Assembly: GCA_027486655.1 (NCBI GenBank)
Contig: JAIXOR010000078.1
Location: 62,001 to 126,000 of the forward strand
DNA length: 64,000 nucleotides
Direction of reading: 5' to 3'
From: Verrucomicrobiaceae bacterium
Lineage (GTDB): Bacteria; Verrucomicrobiota; Verrucomicrobiia; Verrucomicrobiales; Akkermansiaceae
The notes under the pieces are model-generated. The model saw only the letters and a list, made by a program, of their open reading frames with translations. It did no database searches and was not told where the DNA came from. Both the position numbers and the translations under genes were made by a program. Positions within the stretch are counted from its first letter, which is position 1, and each line of letters begins with the position of its first letter. Below are positions 44,760 through 54,800 of this stretch, piece after piece.

Positions 44760-45554
44760 ATGCCGCTAGATAAGCCAATGATGAAATGGCTGCTTTACTT
44801 GGTGCTGGCCGTCCTCGTTGGCGGTTCGTGGATGCTCTACTCGAACACGGGCAAGGAGATGAAAATCAAGCAGGAGCTCGTCGAAAAACTCGAAGAGGCG
44901 GGAGACCCGGACGAAAAGGTGCCAAAGCTCGAAGGTGAGATCCAGGCCCTTGAGGGCCAGAAGACCTTCAATGGCATCCTGCTCGCATTCCTGAGTGCAG
45001 GATTGGTCGGGATTTTCTTCGTTTTCCAAGTGCTCCCATCGCTCGCCCACCGCGCCACCCATGCGGTCTATGACAGCGCGGAAATGATGGAACATGATGT
45101 CATGCACGACGCCCGTTCTCTGCTCGCCCAAGGCGACTATCAGGGAGCCATCGAAGCCTTCAAGCAGGCCGCCGCCGCGGACCCGACCAACCGCCTGCCC
45201 TGGGTGGAAATCGCCAAGATCTACAAAGACAACATCGGTGACTCGGCCGCCGCCATCCAAACCATCCGCCACGCCCTTGAAAGCCAGGCATGGGAGGTCA
45301 ATGACGCCGCCTATTTCCTCTTCCGCCTCGCCGAGCTTTACGACGAGGTGGAGGGCGATCGCGCGTCCGCAACGGCGATCATGCATCAAGTCGTCGAACA
45401 ATTCCCGGGCACCCGCCACTCCGCCAACGCCAGCCACAAGCTGCACGAGTGGGAACAGCAGGCCACCGCCCAGGCCGCCAATGCCGAGGAGGAGGAATAC
45501 CTCGCGAGAATGCGCGCCTCCCAAGGAGGCAGCGGCCCGCGGAATCCCTCTTGA
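44760..45554 (+). CDS. Membrane TPR protein
   Basis: 264 residues from the ATG at 44760 (an internal MMK start at 44778 is close). Two transmembrane helices (about 8-25, MKWLLYLVLAVLVGGSWM; about 70-90, ILLAFLSAGLVGIFFVFQVL) flank a charged coiled-coil loop (KIKQELVEKLEEAGD). TPR repeats follow (ARSLLAQGDYQGAIEAFKQA; ASATAIMHQVVEQFPGTRHS), and a charged tail ends the protein. It may be a scaffold. It lies 16 bases upstream of the comEC fragment. Confidence 0.7.
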   Translation: MPLDKPMMKWLLYLVLAVLVGGSWMLYSNTGKEMKIKQELVEKLEEAGDPDEKVPKLEGEIQALEGQKTFNGILLAFLSAGLVGIFFVFQVLPSLAHRATHAVYDSAEMMEHDVMHDARSLLAQGDYQGAIEAFKQAAAADPTNRLPWVEIAKIYKDNIGDSAAAIQTIRHALESQAWEVNDAAYFLFRLAELYDEVEGDRASATAIMHQVVEQFPGTRHSANASHKLHEWEQQATAQAANAEEEEYLARMRASQGGSGPRNPS

Positions 45555-45569
45555 TCCTCACGCCCGACG

Positions 45570-46322
45570 ATGACCGGAAACCCCACCGGCCTTCGCTCCG
45601 GGCCGGGCCGCTGGGTGGCCCGCCACCCGCTTTTCGCCACATCGATCGTGGTGACCGGCGGCGTCGCCATGGCGGACATCCACATCGCGGCCGCAGCCGT
45701 CGTCATCACCCTGGCCGCTGCCGCCGCCTGCCGCTGGATCCATTGGAAAACCGGATGCATCTGGTGGCTTTGCGCGTCTCTCGCCGTCGCGGTTTTCCTG
45801 ATCCGCAGCCATGCCCGCGATGAAGCCGGCCGACGCTTGCTGGCCACTCCCCACGGCCCCGCCCAGGCGGTCCTGCTCAAAGACCCACAAGGCAATCCAC
45901 GCCACTGGTCCGCACCCGCTCGCCTGATCGGCGGTCCGGTCCCAGGCACCCGGGTTTGGTGGGAAGGCAGCGGCCCCGTGCCCGTCGCCGGGTCCATCGT
46001 CGCTGCCGAAGGGGTGTTCGAAAACCTGCCCTCACCCCGCAATCCCGGTGAATTCGACCGCGGGGCATGGCTCCGCAGACAAGGCACCGCCGCGATGTTT
46101 CGCACCGACTGGAAACCCGGGGCAGTCACCACCGGGAAATGGGCCGCTAGAGGCGCCGCCATCCGCCACGGTTTCCGCCATCGCGTCACCGACGGACTCG
46201 AACCCCACTCGGAAAGCGCCGCCGTCATCCGCGCCGTGGTCATCGGTGAACCACCGCCGGATGCGGACTCACTCATCGCGGCCTTCCGCAACAGCGGCAC
46301 CCTTCACGCCTTCACGGTTTAA
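45570..46322 (+). pseudogene. comEC: ComEC/Rec2 DNA-uptake channel, 5' part, interrupted by the island
   Basis: 250 codons remain of a protein normally 650-800 residues long. Two or three transmembrane segments and a DUF4131-type domain (PVPGTRVWWEGSGPVPVAG; EFDRGAWLRRQGTAAMF) are followed by AVVIGEPPPDADSLIAAFRN and SGTLHAFTV, where intact ComEC continues with the highly conserved SGLHVG. The TAA directly after GTT is supplied by the incoming DNA. A serine recombinase starts 60 bases later, so this is the left junction of an inserted element. The missing 3' part should lie beyond the right end of the island. Confidence 0.85.
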
Positions 46323-46330
46323 GAATAACA
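46310..46330. other. Predicted left attachment junction (attL) of the island
   Basis: The comEC reading frame agrees with the family up to TTCACGGTT (46312-46320) and then breaks. Serine recombinases cut at a 2-bp core, so the crossover probably lies in ACGGTT. The exact core needs the other end of the element. Confidence 0.6.
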
Positions 46331-46381
46331 CCTGACATATTCTCTCCCTCCGGATATACTGCGCCGGGGCGGAATCCAGCC

Positions 46382-48172
46382 ATGACACCCACGACCATAA
46401 AACCTCACAGCAAGCTGCGGGCATACTCCTACCTTCGGATTTCAAGTCCGGAGCAAATCAAAGGTGACGGCATCCGCCGCCAACTCGATTCCACCAACGA
46501 ATACTGTGAAAAGAACGGGCTGGTTCTGGAGACCCGGCCGCTGACGGATCTGGGCCTCTCCGGGTTCCACGGAGACAACCTCGCCAAAGGTGCGCTCGGC
46601 ATCTTCCGAAACGCGGTGGAAAACGGGAAAATCGAAACCCCATGCGCCCTCGTTGTTGAAAAGCTCGACCGGATCTCCCGTCAGGACATCGAAACCGCCG
46701 TCGGTCTCATTCTCGGCCTCATCGGCTGCGGGGTGGAAATCCATACGGTCATGGACCAGCAGATCTACCGTAAGGGGCAGATGGACATGACCAAGTTCAT
46801 CATCTCCATCGTCACGCTGTCCCGCGGCCACGAGGAAAGCCTGACCAAATCCAAAAGGCTCAGCGCCGCCTGGATCAAAAAACGGGAACTCGCCCACAAG
46901 AAGATCCTCACCCGGGTTTGCCCCGGATGGCTCAAGCCGAAAGAAGACCTTTCGGGATTCGACATCATCCCGGAACGGGCTGCCCTCGTCCGTGAAATCT
47001 TCGAGCTTACGGCCGCCGGCCACAACAAGGCCAAGATCGCCGCCATCCTCAACGACAGGAAAGAACCCATCTGGGACACCGGCAGGAAGAGCAAACCGGT
47101 CCGCTGGCACGACACCTTCATCAACAACTTGCTGACAGGCCGAGCCGTCCTCGGAGAACTCCGAACCTGCAATCTGGTCGGTGGCGTCCGCAAATACGAC
47201 CTCCCCCGCATTCAGGATTACTACCCTAGGATTATCAGCGAGGAACTTTGGAACAACGCCAGCACCTCCAACGCCGCCCGCAGGCGTCAGCGTGCTTACT
47301 ACCCTGACCCCGACGGCCCGCGCAATCTGGTGCCGGGACTCGTATGGATCAACGGGCAAAAGGCATTCTGGAGAAACCGCGGCTGCCGCCGCAACCATGT
47401 GTGGAAACGTCCAAGGAAAACCCAAGTGCCCCGATACTGGGTTTATTACATCACCAAGAAAACGACGACCGGAAAGGTCCAGGACTCCATACCCCGGGAA
47501 ATAGCCGAATCCATGATCGTCGGTAGGCTCGTTAGCGTCCAGCCAAGCGACCTCACAGTCGCTCCATTGGTGGATGAAAAAGCCAACCGTCGAAACATCC
47601 TCACCGCCCGCATCCAGGAACTGGAAACCGGCATCGCTCGAATGGTTTCCGCCATCCGGAAATCCGACGACGGCAGTGCGCCCACAGCGCTGCTCCAACA
47701 AATCAAGGAGGACGAACGCTCACTGGACCTCGCACAGATCGAACTCCGGAAACTCGACGCCTCTCAAACCGAAACCATCCAAGTAGGCAAAACCCTTCCC
47801 GACAGCCTTGCCGCCATCCGGGAACTCGCGCTCCAACAAAACGACCCCGTCATCCGGGAACAGCTCACCCGCCATCTCACCAATATCATTGCCCGAGTGG
47901 ACCTCGCCACAGCTCCGGAACACCTGCCGGATTGGTGCCGGACCGGTGCCATGGCTCTGGCCAAACTCTACCAAGACGAACCCGAAGGAAAAGACAGCGC
48001 TTCCGCATGGGTCGGCATCACCCTGCGCGACGGGACCCGCATCGCCGGCTTCGCCACCGGCGACCCGAACCAACCGAAAATCATCACCGTGGAACCCGGC
48101 ACGAACGTGCCGAAAAAGAAAGTCCACCTCTACATCGGCGCAGGAACCGTCCGAGCCGAACAGCCGGAATGA
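46382..48172 (+). CDS. Large serine recombinase (integrase)
   Basis: 596 residues. The N-terminal resolvase domain has catalytic Ser21 in YLRISS and the arginine motif VEKLDRISRQDIETA. The 'recombinase' domain (about 170-290; IIPERAALVREIFELTAAGH; RWHDTFINNLLTGRAVLGEL) and a zinc-ribbon-like part (NRGCRRNHVW, only one clear Cys) follow. A coiled-coil region is at about 400-460. This is the usual layout of phage and ICE integrases that insert at a specific att site without host factors. It lies next to the broken comEC and reads away from it. A terminator follows at 48201. No recombination directionality factor was recognised nearby. Confidence 0.9.
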   Translation: MTPTTIKPHSKLRAYSYLRISSPEQIKGDGIRRQLDSTNEYCEKNGLVLETRPLTDLGLSGFHGDNLAKGALGIFRNAVENGKIETPCALVVEKLDRISRQDIETAVGLILGLIGCGVEIHTVMDQQIYRKGQMDMTKFIISIVTLSRGHEESLTKSKRLSAAWIKKRELAHKKILTRVCPGWLKPKEDLSGFDIIPERAALVREIFELTAAGHNKAKIAAILNDRKEPIWDTGRKSKPVRWHDTFINNLLTGRAVLGELRTCNLVGGVRKYDLPRIQDYYPRIISEELWNNASTSNAARRRQRAYYPDPDGPRNLVPGLVWINGQKAFWRNRGCRRNHVWKRPRKTQVPRYWVYYITKKTTTGKVQDSIPREIAESMIVGRLVSVQPSDLTVAPLVDEKANRRNILTARIQELETGIARMVSAIRKSDDGSAPTALLQQIKEDERSLDLAQIELRKLDASQTETIQVGKTLPDSLAAIRELALQQNDPVIREQLTRHLTNIIARVDLATAPEHLPDWCRTGAMALAKLYQDEPEGKDSASAWVGITLRDGTRIAGFATGDPNQPKIITVEPGTNVPKKKVHLYIGAGTVRAEQPE

Positions 48173-48200
48173 ACTAGGGAGATAGGAACACCTTCTAAGC

Positions 48201-48235
48201 GCCCCCCGCCGGAATTCTGGTGGGGGCCACTTTTT
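48201..48235 (+). terminator. Terminator of the serine recombinase gene
   Basis: GCCCCC stem region with the mirror GGGGGC after a GCCGGAATTCTGG loop/extension, followed by ACTTTTTATC. It lies about 30 bases after the recombinase stop and separates it from the IetA-like gene. Confidence 0.75.
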
Positions 48236-48294
48236 ATCAGTCCTAGGAGGGCTTGCTCTGTTGAAACCTCCATGGTAATCCTCCTTCAGAGACC

Positions 48295-49326
48295 ATGTCA
48301 TTTCAGGATCTAGTCGAGAACCTTAAAACGATGATCGTGTCGCATCGCACACACGACGAGGATGGCTTTCGCCAGAGCGCGGAGGCGATTATCAGGTCGC
48401 TCAATGTCCAAAACAGACCGGGCGAAGCCCGGAGCATTCGCGAGGCACTTCGGCTAAGCGAAACGAAGAGCGGAAAGCGGGCGGCTACCGTCCATCCGGT
48501 GGCAAATGTATCATTCTCCGTTTTGACCAGGCAAGTGCCCGGATTGATTTCGTTTGTGCAGCCACCCGGCCAGCGTCATTTGGTTCTTCAAAAAGAAACA
48601 ACCAGATCTCTTGATCTGGTAGTGAGCGAACACCAGGCGGTGAACAAACTTGCGGAGTCTGGACTAATGCCACGCAGGAAACTTCTTTTCTGGGGGCCTC
48701 CAGGTTGCGGCAAGACGGCCACGGCCCAATGGCTGGCGCAGCAACTGGGAATCCCTTGTGGTGTCGTTCGTCTTGCAAGCTTGATAACCAGCTATGTCGG
48801 CGAGACCGGGGCCAATATCCAAAAGGTGCTTCAAATCGCCAACCAGACACCTATGGTGCTTCTGATCGACGAGGCTGACGCCATTGCCAAGTCCCGGGAC
48901 GATGGAAATGATGTAGGCGAACTCAGGCGTGTCGTGAACACTCTCCTGCAGGGACTGGATTCTTTCACGGCCAGCCATAGCATCGTGATTCTTGCCTCGA
49001 ACCACACTCACTTGTTCGACAGCGCGTTATGGCGTCGTTTTGATGACGTGATCGAGTTTCCGCTTCCTTCGGAAAAGGAGCGTCTTGAGCTGTTGCGCTA
49101 CCTCACAAATGGAATAAAAATCAATGGTAGCCTTGCAACTGTCGCCAAAGGCACGGCCGGCTGCTCCTACGCTGAGGTTGAAAGGGCGGTTTTCGAGGTG
49201 GCGAAATCGGTAGTGATTGAAAACAGAACCTCAGCCACTGGCGCGGAGATTCTGAGAGCGTCGCAACAATTCAGAAGAAAGATCACCTCCGCCACGTCAC
49301 GGAGAAGAAAGCCCACCGTAAGATGA
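48295..49326 (+). CDS. IetA-like AAA ATPase
   Basis: 343 residues. An N-terminal helical part of about 95 residues is followed by one AAA+ module: Walker A GPPGCGKT at 134-141, Walker B LLIDEAD at 189-195, sensor 1 ILASNHT and an arginine-finger segment ALWRRFDD. Its stop overlaps the ATG of a subtilisin-like gene by 4 bases. A lone AAA ATPase coupled to a subtilase is the IetAS arrangement, known from plasmid maintenance and reported as an anti-phage system (Iet). The ATPase probably controls the protease. Its GC content is lower than in the flanking chromosome, as in the rest of the island. Confidence 0.78.
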   Translation: MSFQDLVENLKTMIVSHRTHDEDGFRQSAEAIIRSLNVQNRPGEARSIREALRLSETKSGKRAATVHPVANVSFSVLTRQVPGLISFVQPPGQRHLVLQKETTRSLDLVVSEHQAVNKLAESGLMPRRKLLFWGPPGCGKTATAQWLAQQLGIPCGVVRLASLITSYVGETGANIQKVLQIANQTPMVLLIDEADAIAKSRDDGNDVGELRRVVNTLLQGLDSFTASHSIVILASNHTHLFDSALWRRFDDVIEFPLPSEKERLELLRYLTNGIKINGSLATVAKGTAGCSYAEVERAVFEVAKSVVIENRTSATGAEILRASQQFRRKITSATSRRRKPTVR

Positions 49327-51743
49327 ACCCGGAGTTCCCACCCTTGTGCTTTCCAGAGCCGGAGATCCGGCGGCGCAGGCGGCAGCGGGCAGGATTTTCA
49401 CCCGGAAGCCTACCTACAGCCGAACAGCGGAGGATTACGGCTCAGCGGGTGATTCAGCAAAAGGCCAGACTCGACCACGAGATGTCACGATTAACGCCGG
49501 AACAGCTCCGAGCGGTGATCTTGAAACTACGGCATGACAGGCCATTGACTTTGGAGGACTTAGCGGGAACAGGTTTACGATTCATCGGCGAGCCCGGTGA
49601 TAACGAAAGCCTGGTTTTCCCCAAGAACGATAGCTTAGCCAAATTGTCTCAACGTGCTCAGGCCTATGAGGCGGGATCAAAAAAGAGTCTGATAGCGCAT
49701 CCGGGATTGATCTCCGTGGTAAGCGAAATGGAGATCGCTGATGCTAAGGACCGGGTTTCAGAGGAAATATTAAATCGGTATGAGGAACTGATCCAGCAAG
49801 AGCATCTGATTTACGAAATTGAGGTGAGCGCGACAAAATCCAGCCAAGACCTGACAAAAAGGCGGGAAATCGAGAGCATCATTTCAGAGATCCGGAACAC
49901 ACTAGGCCATGGCGTTCACGGAAGGATTTACGACGTGGATTTTCAGGTGGAAGGAGCCGTTCTGATGGTTTCGACAACCGGCACCAAGCTGCAGGAATGG
50001 GTCGAGAACCCCAAATGGTGGCGGAAGATCACGCGGTTCGAATTGCGTCCGAAATTCCAGACGATGACCGAGGTGTTGGCAGGCTTCAACGTCGAGCGAA
50101 TTTCGATTAATCCACCTCCCCCCAATGCGGAGACTATTTGCATCATTGATAGTGGGATAGCCGTGGGCAACCCCTTTCTTGGACCTGTGACCCAACGGGA
50201 TGCCAGCCGTTCATGGGTATTTGGAACATCCCCGGTTGAGGATTTCAATGGGCACGGTTCAGGTGTCGCTTCGCTCGCCGCCTATCATTCGATCAGTTAC
50301 GAGGAGGGTGGTGAAAATCAGGCGTCGGCGTGGGTGGTAAGCGCACGCATCATGACCGACGATGGCGAACTGGATTCTCCTGTGATCGAAGATGCTGCCG
50401 ATGATCGTAACGAACAGGCCTGGCTCCTTTCTAATATTCTGAGGGAAATCGTTGAGCACTTCGTTCCCCTAGGAGTTCGCATTTTTGTATTGGCCTTCGA
50501 AATGCAGGGGCACATTTGGAGCCATGCAACTCGGCGACAAGTAGCTCGCAACGCTTGGATAGCACGAACCATTGACCAACTCAGCCGCCAGTATGACGTA
50601 ACATTTGTTTGCATTACCGGGAACTTGGCACCGCGGGACGCTGAGGAACTTCGAGAAGAAACAGAGACGGATTACCCGCATTATCTCCTATCGCCTTATG
50701 CCAAACTGCTTGATCCCGGCCCAGCCGCACTTGCGGTAATCTGTGGTTCGATCTCCCATTCCACCCAAGTTGTTGGAGGCGAGCATGGCTTGATTGCCGG
50801 TATGGATGCGCCTTCGCCATTCACACGAACGGGTCCTGGATTTGGTGACAGCATTAAACCCGACGTGGTCGAATATGGGGGCAGCCTCGTGAGAGACTTG
50901 GAAACAGACCGAATCGTGCCAAATTTAGGCACATCGGTGGTCATGGCCAGCAACATGCTTACTCCGGCTCTCAGCCGGAACATCGGCACGAGCTATGCCG
51001 CGCCGCGAGTCGCCAACCACCTTGCGATGATTTTGAGGGATGCCAAGTCGCTGGGAATTGATCCAAGTGCAACCCTACTTCGGGCCTTTCTGGCGGCATC
51101 CTGCAAGGATGCGGAAGTATCCGAAGGATTGGGAAAATCCGAGAAGCTGGCGCTGGTCGGGCATGGCAGGCCTGATGGAAATGAGGCGATGCTTTGTCGA
51201 GGTCATTCGGTTCTACTCTATTGGGATGGAGCTGTCGAACTGGAGTCGACCGCCATTCTGCGAATTCACGTGCCATCCGAAATCATGATGGCAGGTCGCA
51301 GCAAAAAGCGGATTACTGTTGCCGTTGCAGCCTCGCCTGCCGTGCAGCGCTGGGGACTGGGCGATTACCTCGGTGCCAATCTGAAGTTCTGGCTTTATCG
51401 GGGCGACAAGTCTACCGACGATATATTGATTCAGCATCAGCGGGAACTGGATGAACCTAATACTGCCCCAGCTTCTTCAGAAGATCACATGGTTGGCGAA
51501 CTTGGGATCAACACCCGCAGCGTGGGAACGCTGCAACGCGATGTATTCGAATGGTCGGAACATCGCGACGAGTTCAGCGACTACGACTATACCCTCGCTG
51601 TTTCGGTCTGGGGTGCCGCCAAATGGGTGAAGGACGTGGATCGCACAGTTCCGCTTGCCGTGGTTGTTCGAATCGAAGAAACCTCGGGTGTTTATCAGGA
51701 GCTTTACTCCCGGGTGAGCACTCGGGTTCGTGCGACTTCGTAA
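49323..51743 (+). CDS. IetS-like subtilisin-family serine protease
   Basis: 806 residues. The S8 triad is complete: Asp276 in CIIDSGIA, His311 in NGHGSGVASLA, and Ser557 in GTSYAAPRVA. A helical N-terminal part of about 260 residues precedes the protease, and about 220 beta-rich residues follow. There is no signal peptide, so it acts in the cytoplasm, unlike most subtilases and as expected for IetS. It is translationally coupled to the AAA ATPase. A cytoplasmic protease of this kind would need tight control, which fits the toxin-antitoxin-like description of IetAS. Confidence 0.8.
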   Translation: MNPEFPPLCFPEPEIRRRRRQRAGFSPGSLPTAEQRRITAQRVIQQKARLDHEMSRLTPEQLRAVILKLRHDRPLTLEDLAGTGLRFIGEPGDNESLVFPKNDSLAKLSQRAQAYEAGSKKSLIAHPGLISVVSEMEIADAKDRVSEEILNRYEELIQQEHLIYEIEVSATKSSQDLTKRREIESIISEIRNTLGHGVHGRIYDVDFQVEGAVLMVSTTGTKLQEWVENPKWWRKITRFELRPKFQTMTEVLAGFNVERISINPPPPNAETICIIDSGIAVGNPFLGPVTQRDASRSWVFGTSPVEDFNGHGSGVASLAAYHSISYEEGGENQASAWVVSARIMTDDGELDSPVIEDAADDRNEQAWLLSNILREIVEHFVPLGVRIFVLAFEMQGHIWSHATRRQVARNAWIARTIDQLSRQYDVTFVCITGNLAPRDAEELREETETDYPHYLLSPYAKLLDPGPAALAVICGSISHSTQVVGGEHGLIAGMDAPSPFTRTGPGFGDSIKPDVVEYGGSLVRDLETDRIVPNLGTSVVMASNMLTPALSRNIGTSYAAPRVANHLAMILRDAKSLGIDPSATLLRAFLAASCKDAEVSEGLGKSEKLALVGHGRPDGNEAMLCRGHSVLLYWDGAVELESTAILRIHVPSEIMMAGRSKKRITVAVAASPAVQRWGLGDYLGANLKFWLYRGDKSTDDILIQHQRELDEPNTAPASSEDHMVGELGINTRSVGTLQRDVFEWSEHRDEFSDYDYTLAVSVWGAAKWVKDVDRTVPLAVVVRIEETSGVYQELYSRVSTRVRATS

Positions 51744-51870
51744 TTGGATCATGGCGTCTTCGAGGATGGGCACTTGGACTCCTCCCTTTGACCTTCCCAG
51801 CTATCAATATTTCCGCTCTTCTTACTCCGTGCCACTGAGGCCGCCAGAACTCCGCATTTTCCCTGATTTC

Positions 51871-54800
51871 ATGCCACCAACCGGACCCCAGTCGAATTCA
51901 TCCCTGCGCGATAACCGCACCCACCGGGGCACCGTCGGGGATTTTCTCAAATCCGAGATTCAGCCGGGCAGCCATCTGTCTTTTGTTTCCGCGTATTTCA
52001 CGGTTCACGCCTACGAAGCGCTCGCGTCACAACTCGAAGGTGCCGCAAAACTCCAGTTCCTTTTCGGAGAGCCCTCGTTCGTCACGGGCATTGACCGGGG
52101 CGACAAGGGGAAGGCGAATTTCAAGCTCACCGAACACGGCATCACCATCGCCAAGACCCTGACCCAGCGACCCGCCGCCAAGGCTTGTGCCGAATGGATT
52201 GAACGCATGGTGGAAATCCGCTCGATCCGCCAATCCAATTTCCTCCACGGCAAGGCCTACCATATCGAAAACGGCAACGCGTCCAGCGCGATCCTGGGCA
52301 GCTCGAATTTCACCGTCCCCGGACTAGGCCTCGGCACCAACAGCAATGTCGAATTGAATCTCGTGGTCGATTCCGACCGCGACCGCAAGGACCTCAAGGC
52401 ATGGTTCATGGAAGTCTGGGGTGACGATACCCTCACCAAGGACGTTCGCGACGAGGTTCTCACCTACCTCAAGCGCCTCGCCTCGCCGAATTCCCCGCAG
52501 TTCATCTACTTCCTGACCCTCTTCCACCTCTTCCGCGACGAACTGGAGGGCACCAAGGACGTCGATGATGCACTGAAACGCACCACCCTGCTGGAATCCC
52601 AAGTCTGGAAGATGCTCTATTCCTTCCAGCGCGACGGCGCGAAAGGTGCCATCAACAAGCTCCTCGAATTCAATGGCTGCATCCTCGCTGACAGCGTTGG
52701 TCTGGGAAAAACCTTTGAGGCCCTCGCCGTCATCAAATACTTCGAACTTCGCAACGAGCGCGTTCTTGTTCTCTGCCCGAAGAAACTCCGCCCGAACTGG
52801 ACGGTCTTCAAATCCAACAGCCGCCTCAACCCGCTGCTGGAGGACGGCTTCGGCTTTGATGTCGTTTCCCACACGGACCTCTCCCGCACGAGCGGACTCA
52901 CCGGCGACATCGACCTCGCGAATTTCAACTGGCACAACTACAGCCTCATCGTCATCGACGAATCCCACAACTTCCGCAACAACGCTGTCGGCAAACCCAA
53001 GGAAGACGGCACACCCCGGCGGACCCGCTACGAGCGCTTGCTGGAGGAAGTGATTCAGAAAGGACAAAAAACCAAAGTCCTCCTTCTCTCCGCCACCCCG
53101 GTCAACAACCAGATTGCCGATCTCCGGAATCAAATCTCCTTCATCGCCGGTGGAGATGTCGCCCGTGACGCCAGCGGCGAGCATGACGGCGCATTCAAGG
53201 AAAAGCTGGGCATTCCCAGCATCAAGGAAACCACCCGGAAGGCTCAGGCCAAGTTCACCAACTGGACCAAGAAGCCAGCCAGCGAGCGCAAGGCCCGCGA
53301 TCTCATCCACGAACTCGGCAGCGACTTCTTCAAGCTGCTGGACGGCCTCTCCATTGCCCGCTCGCGCTCCCAGATCAAGCGCTACTACGCCAAGGAAATG
53401 GAACGCCTCGGCGGCTTCCCCAAGCGTGAGAAACCTGCCGCCGAATACCCGAGTATTGATCTCCACAACGAATTCATCTCCTTCGAGGAACTCGACCTGA
53501 AGATCAGCGAGCTGAAACTCAGCCTCTATCACCCCAGCACCAAACTGAAGAAAAACCTCCCTCCCGAGGTCCTTGCGAAATACGCGGCGAAAATCGGCAA
53601 CTTCAACCAGGAAGGCCGCGAGCGGATCCTCATCTGCATGATGAAGATCAATTTCCTCAAACGTCTCGAAAGCTCCATCGACTCCTTCCGCCTCACGCTC
53701 CAGCGCACCATCGAGAAAATCGACAAGCTGGAAACCAAGATCCAGGCATTCGAAAACAAGCGGGACAACAACCCCACATTCGATTTCGCCAATCTATCCG
53801 AAGACGACTTCGACGATTTGGACCTCGATCCCGAGGACCTCGAAATCGGCGGCAAGCACAAGATCAACCTCGCCCACCTGAATCTTCCCGAGTGGTTGCT
53901 CGCCGTCCGGCAAGACCGGGCGCAACTCCAGAACCTGCTGGATCACTCCCGCCCCGTCGTTCCTGCCCGCGATGCCAAGCTTGCCCGCGTCCGGGAACTC
54001 ATCGCCGCCAAGGCCGCGAATCCGGCGGAAAACATCGACGGCATGTCCGTGCGGAAAATCATCCTCTTTACCGCCTTTGCCGATACCGCCCGCTACCTTC
54101 ACGACAACCTTGCTGCTTGGGCGAAGGACACCCTTGGCATCCACAGCGCCCTTGTCTGCGGCGGCGGCCAATACAAAACCTCGCTCGGCAAGGCGGACCT
54201 CGAACACATCCTCACCAACTTCTCGCCCATCTCGAAAAAGCGCGACCGCCAGCCGGAACTCCCGCAGGATCAAGAAATCGACCTGCTCATCGCCACGGAC
54301 TGCATTTCGGAAGGTCAGAACCTCCAGGACTGCGACCTGCTCATCAATTACGACATCCACTGGAACCCCGTCCGCATCATCCAGCGCTTCGGGCGCATCG
54401 ACCGGATTGGTTCCCGGAACAAATCCGTTTCACTCATCAACTTCTGGCCCACCAAGGACCTCGACGCCTACCTCAACGTCAAAAACCGCGTGGAAGACCG
54501 CATGGCGCTCGTCGATCTAACCGCTTCCGGTGAGGACAACCTGCTCGCCTCCGACCAGATTGAAGACCTGATCAAGGCGGATCTCCATTATCGGAACAAA
54601 CAACTCAAGGACTTGCAAAAAGGGGTTGTCGATTTCGATGAGGAAGACCCGGAGGGAATCTCACTCGCCGACTTTTCCCTAACCGACTTCCGGCTGGACC
54701 TCCTCCGGTTCCTCGAAAACAACCGCGAACTTCTGGAAACCGCCGAACTCGGCCTCTTTGCCGTCGTGCCGCCCGATCCAGAATTGCCCGTCTCCCAGCC

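Noticed and set aside
51730-51870. Upstream start for the PLD-helicase
   Set aside because: These 47 codons overlap the protease stop and give an unconserved-looking leader; the ATG at 51871 precedes the first recognisable domain.
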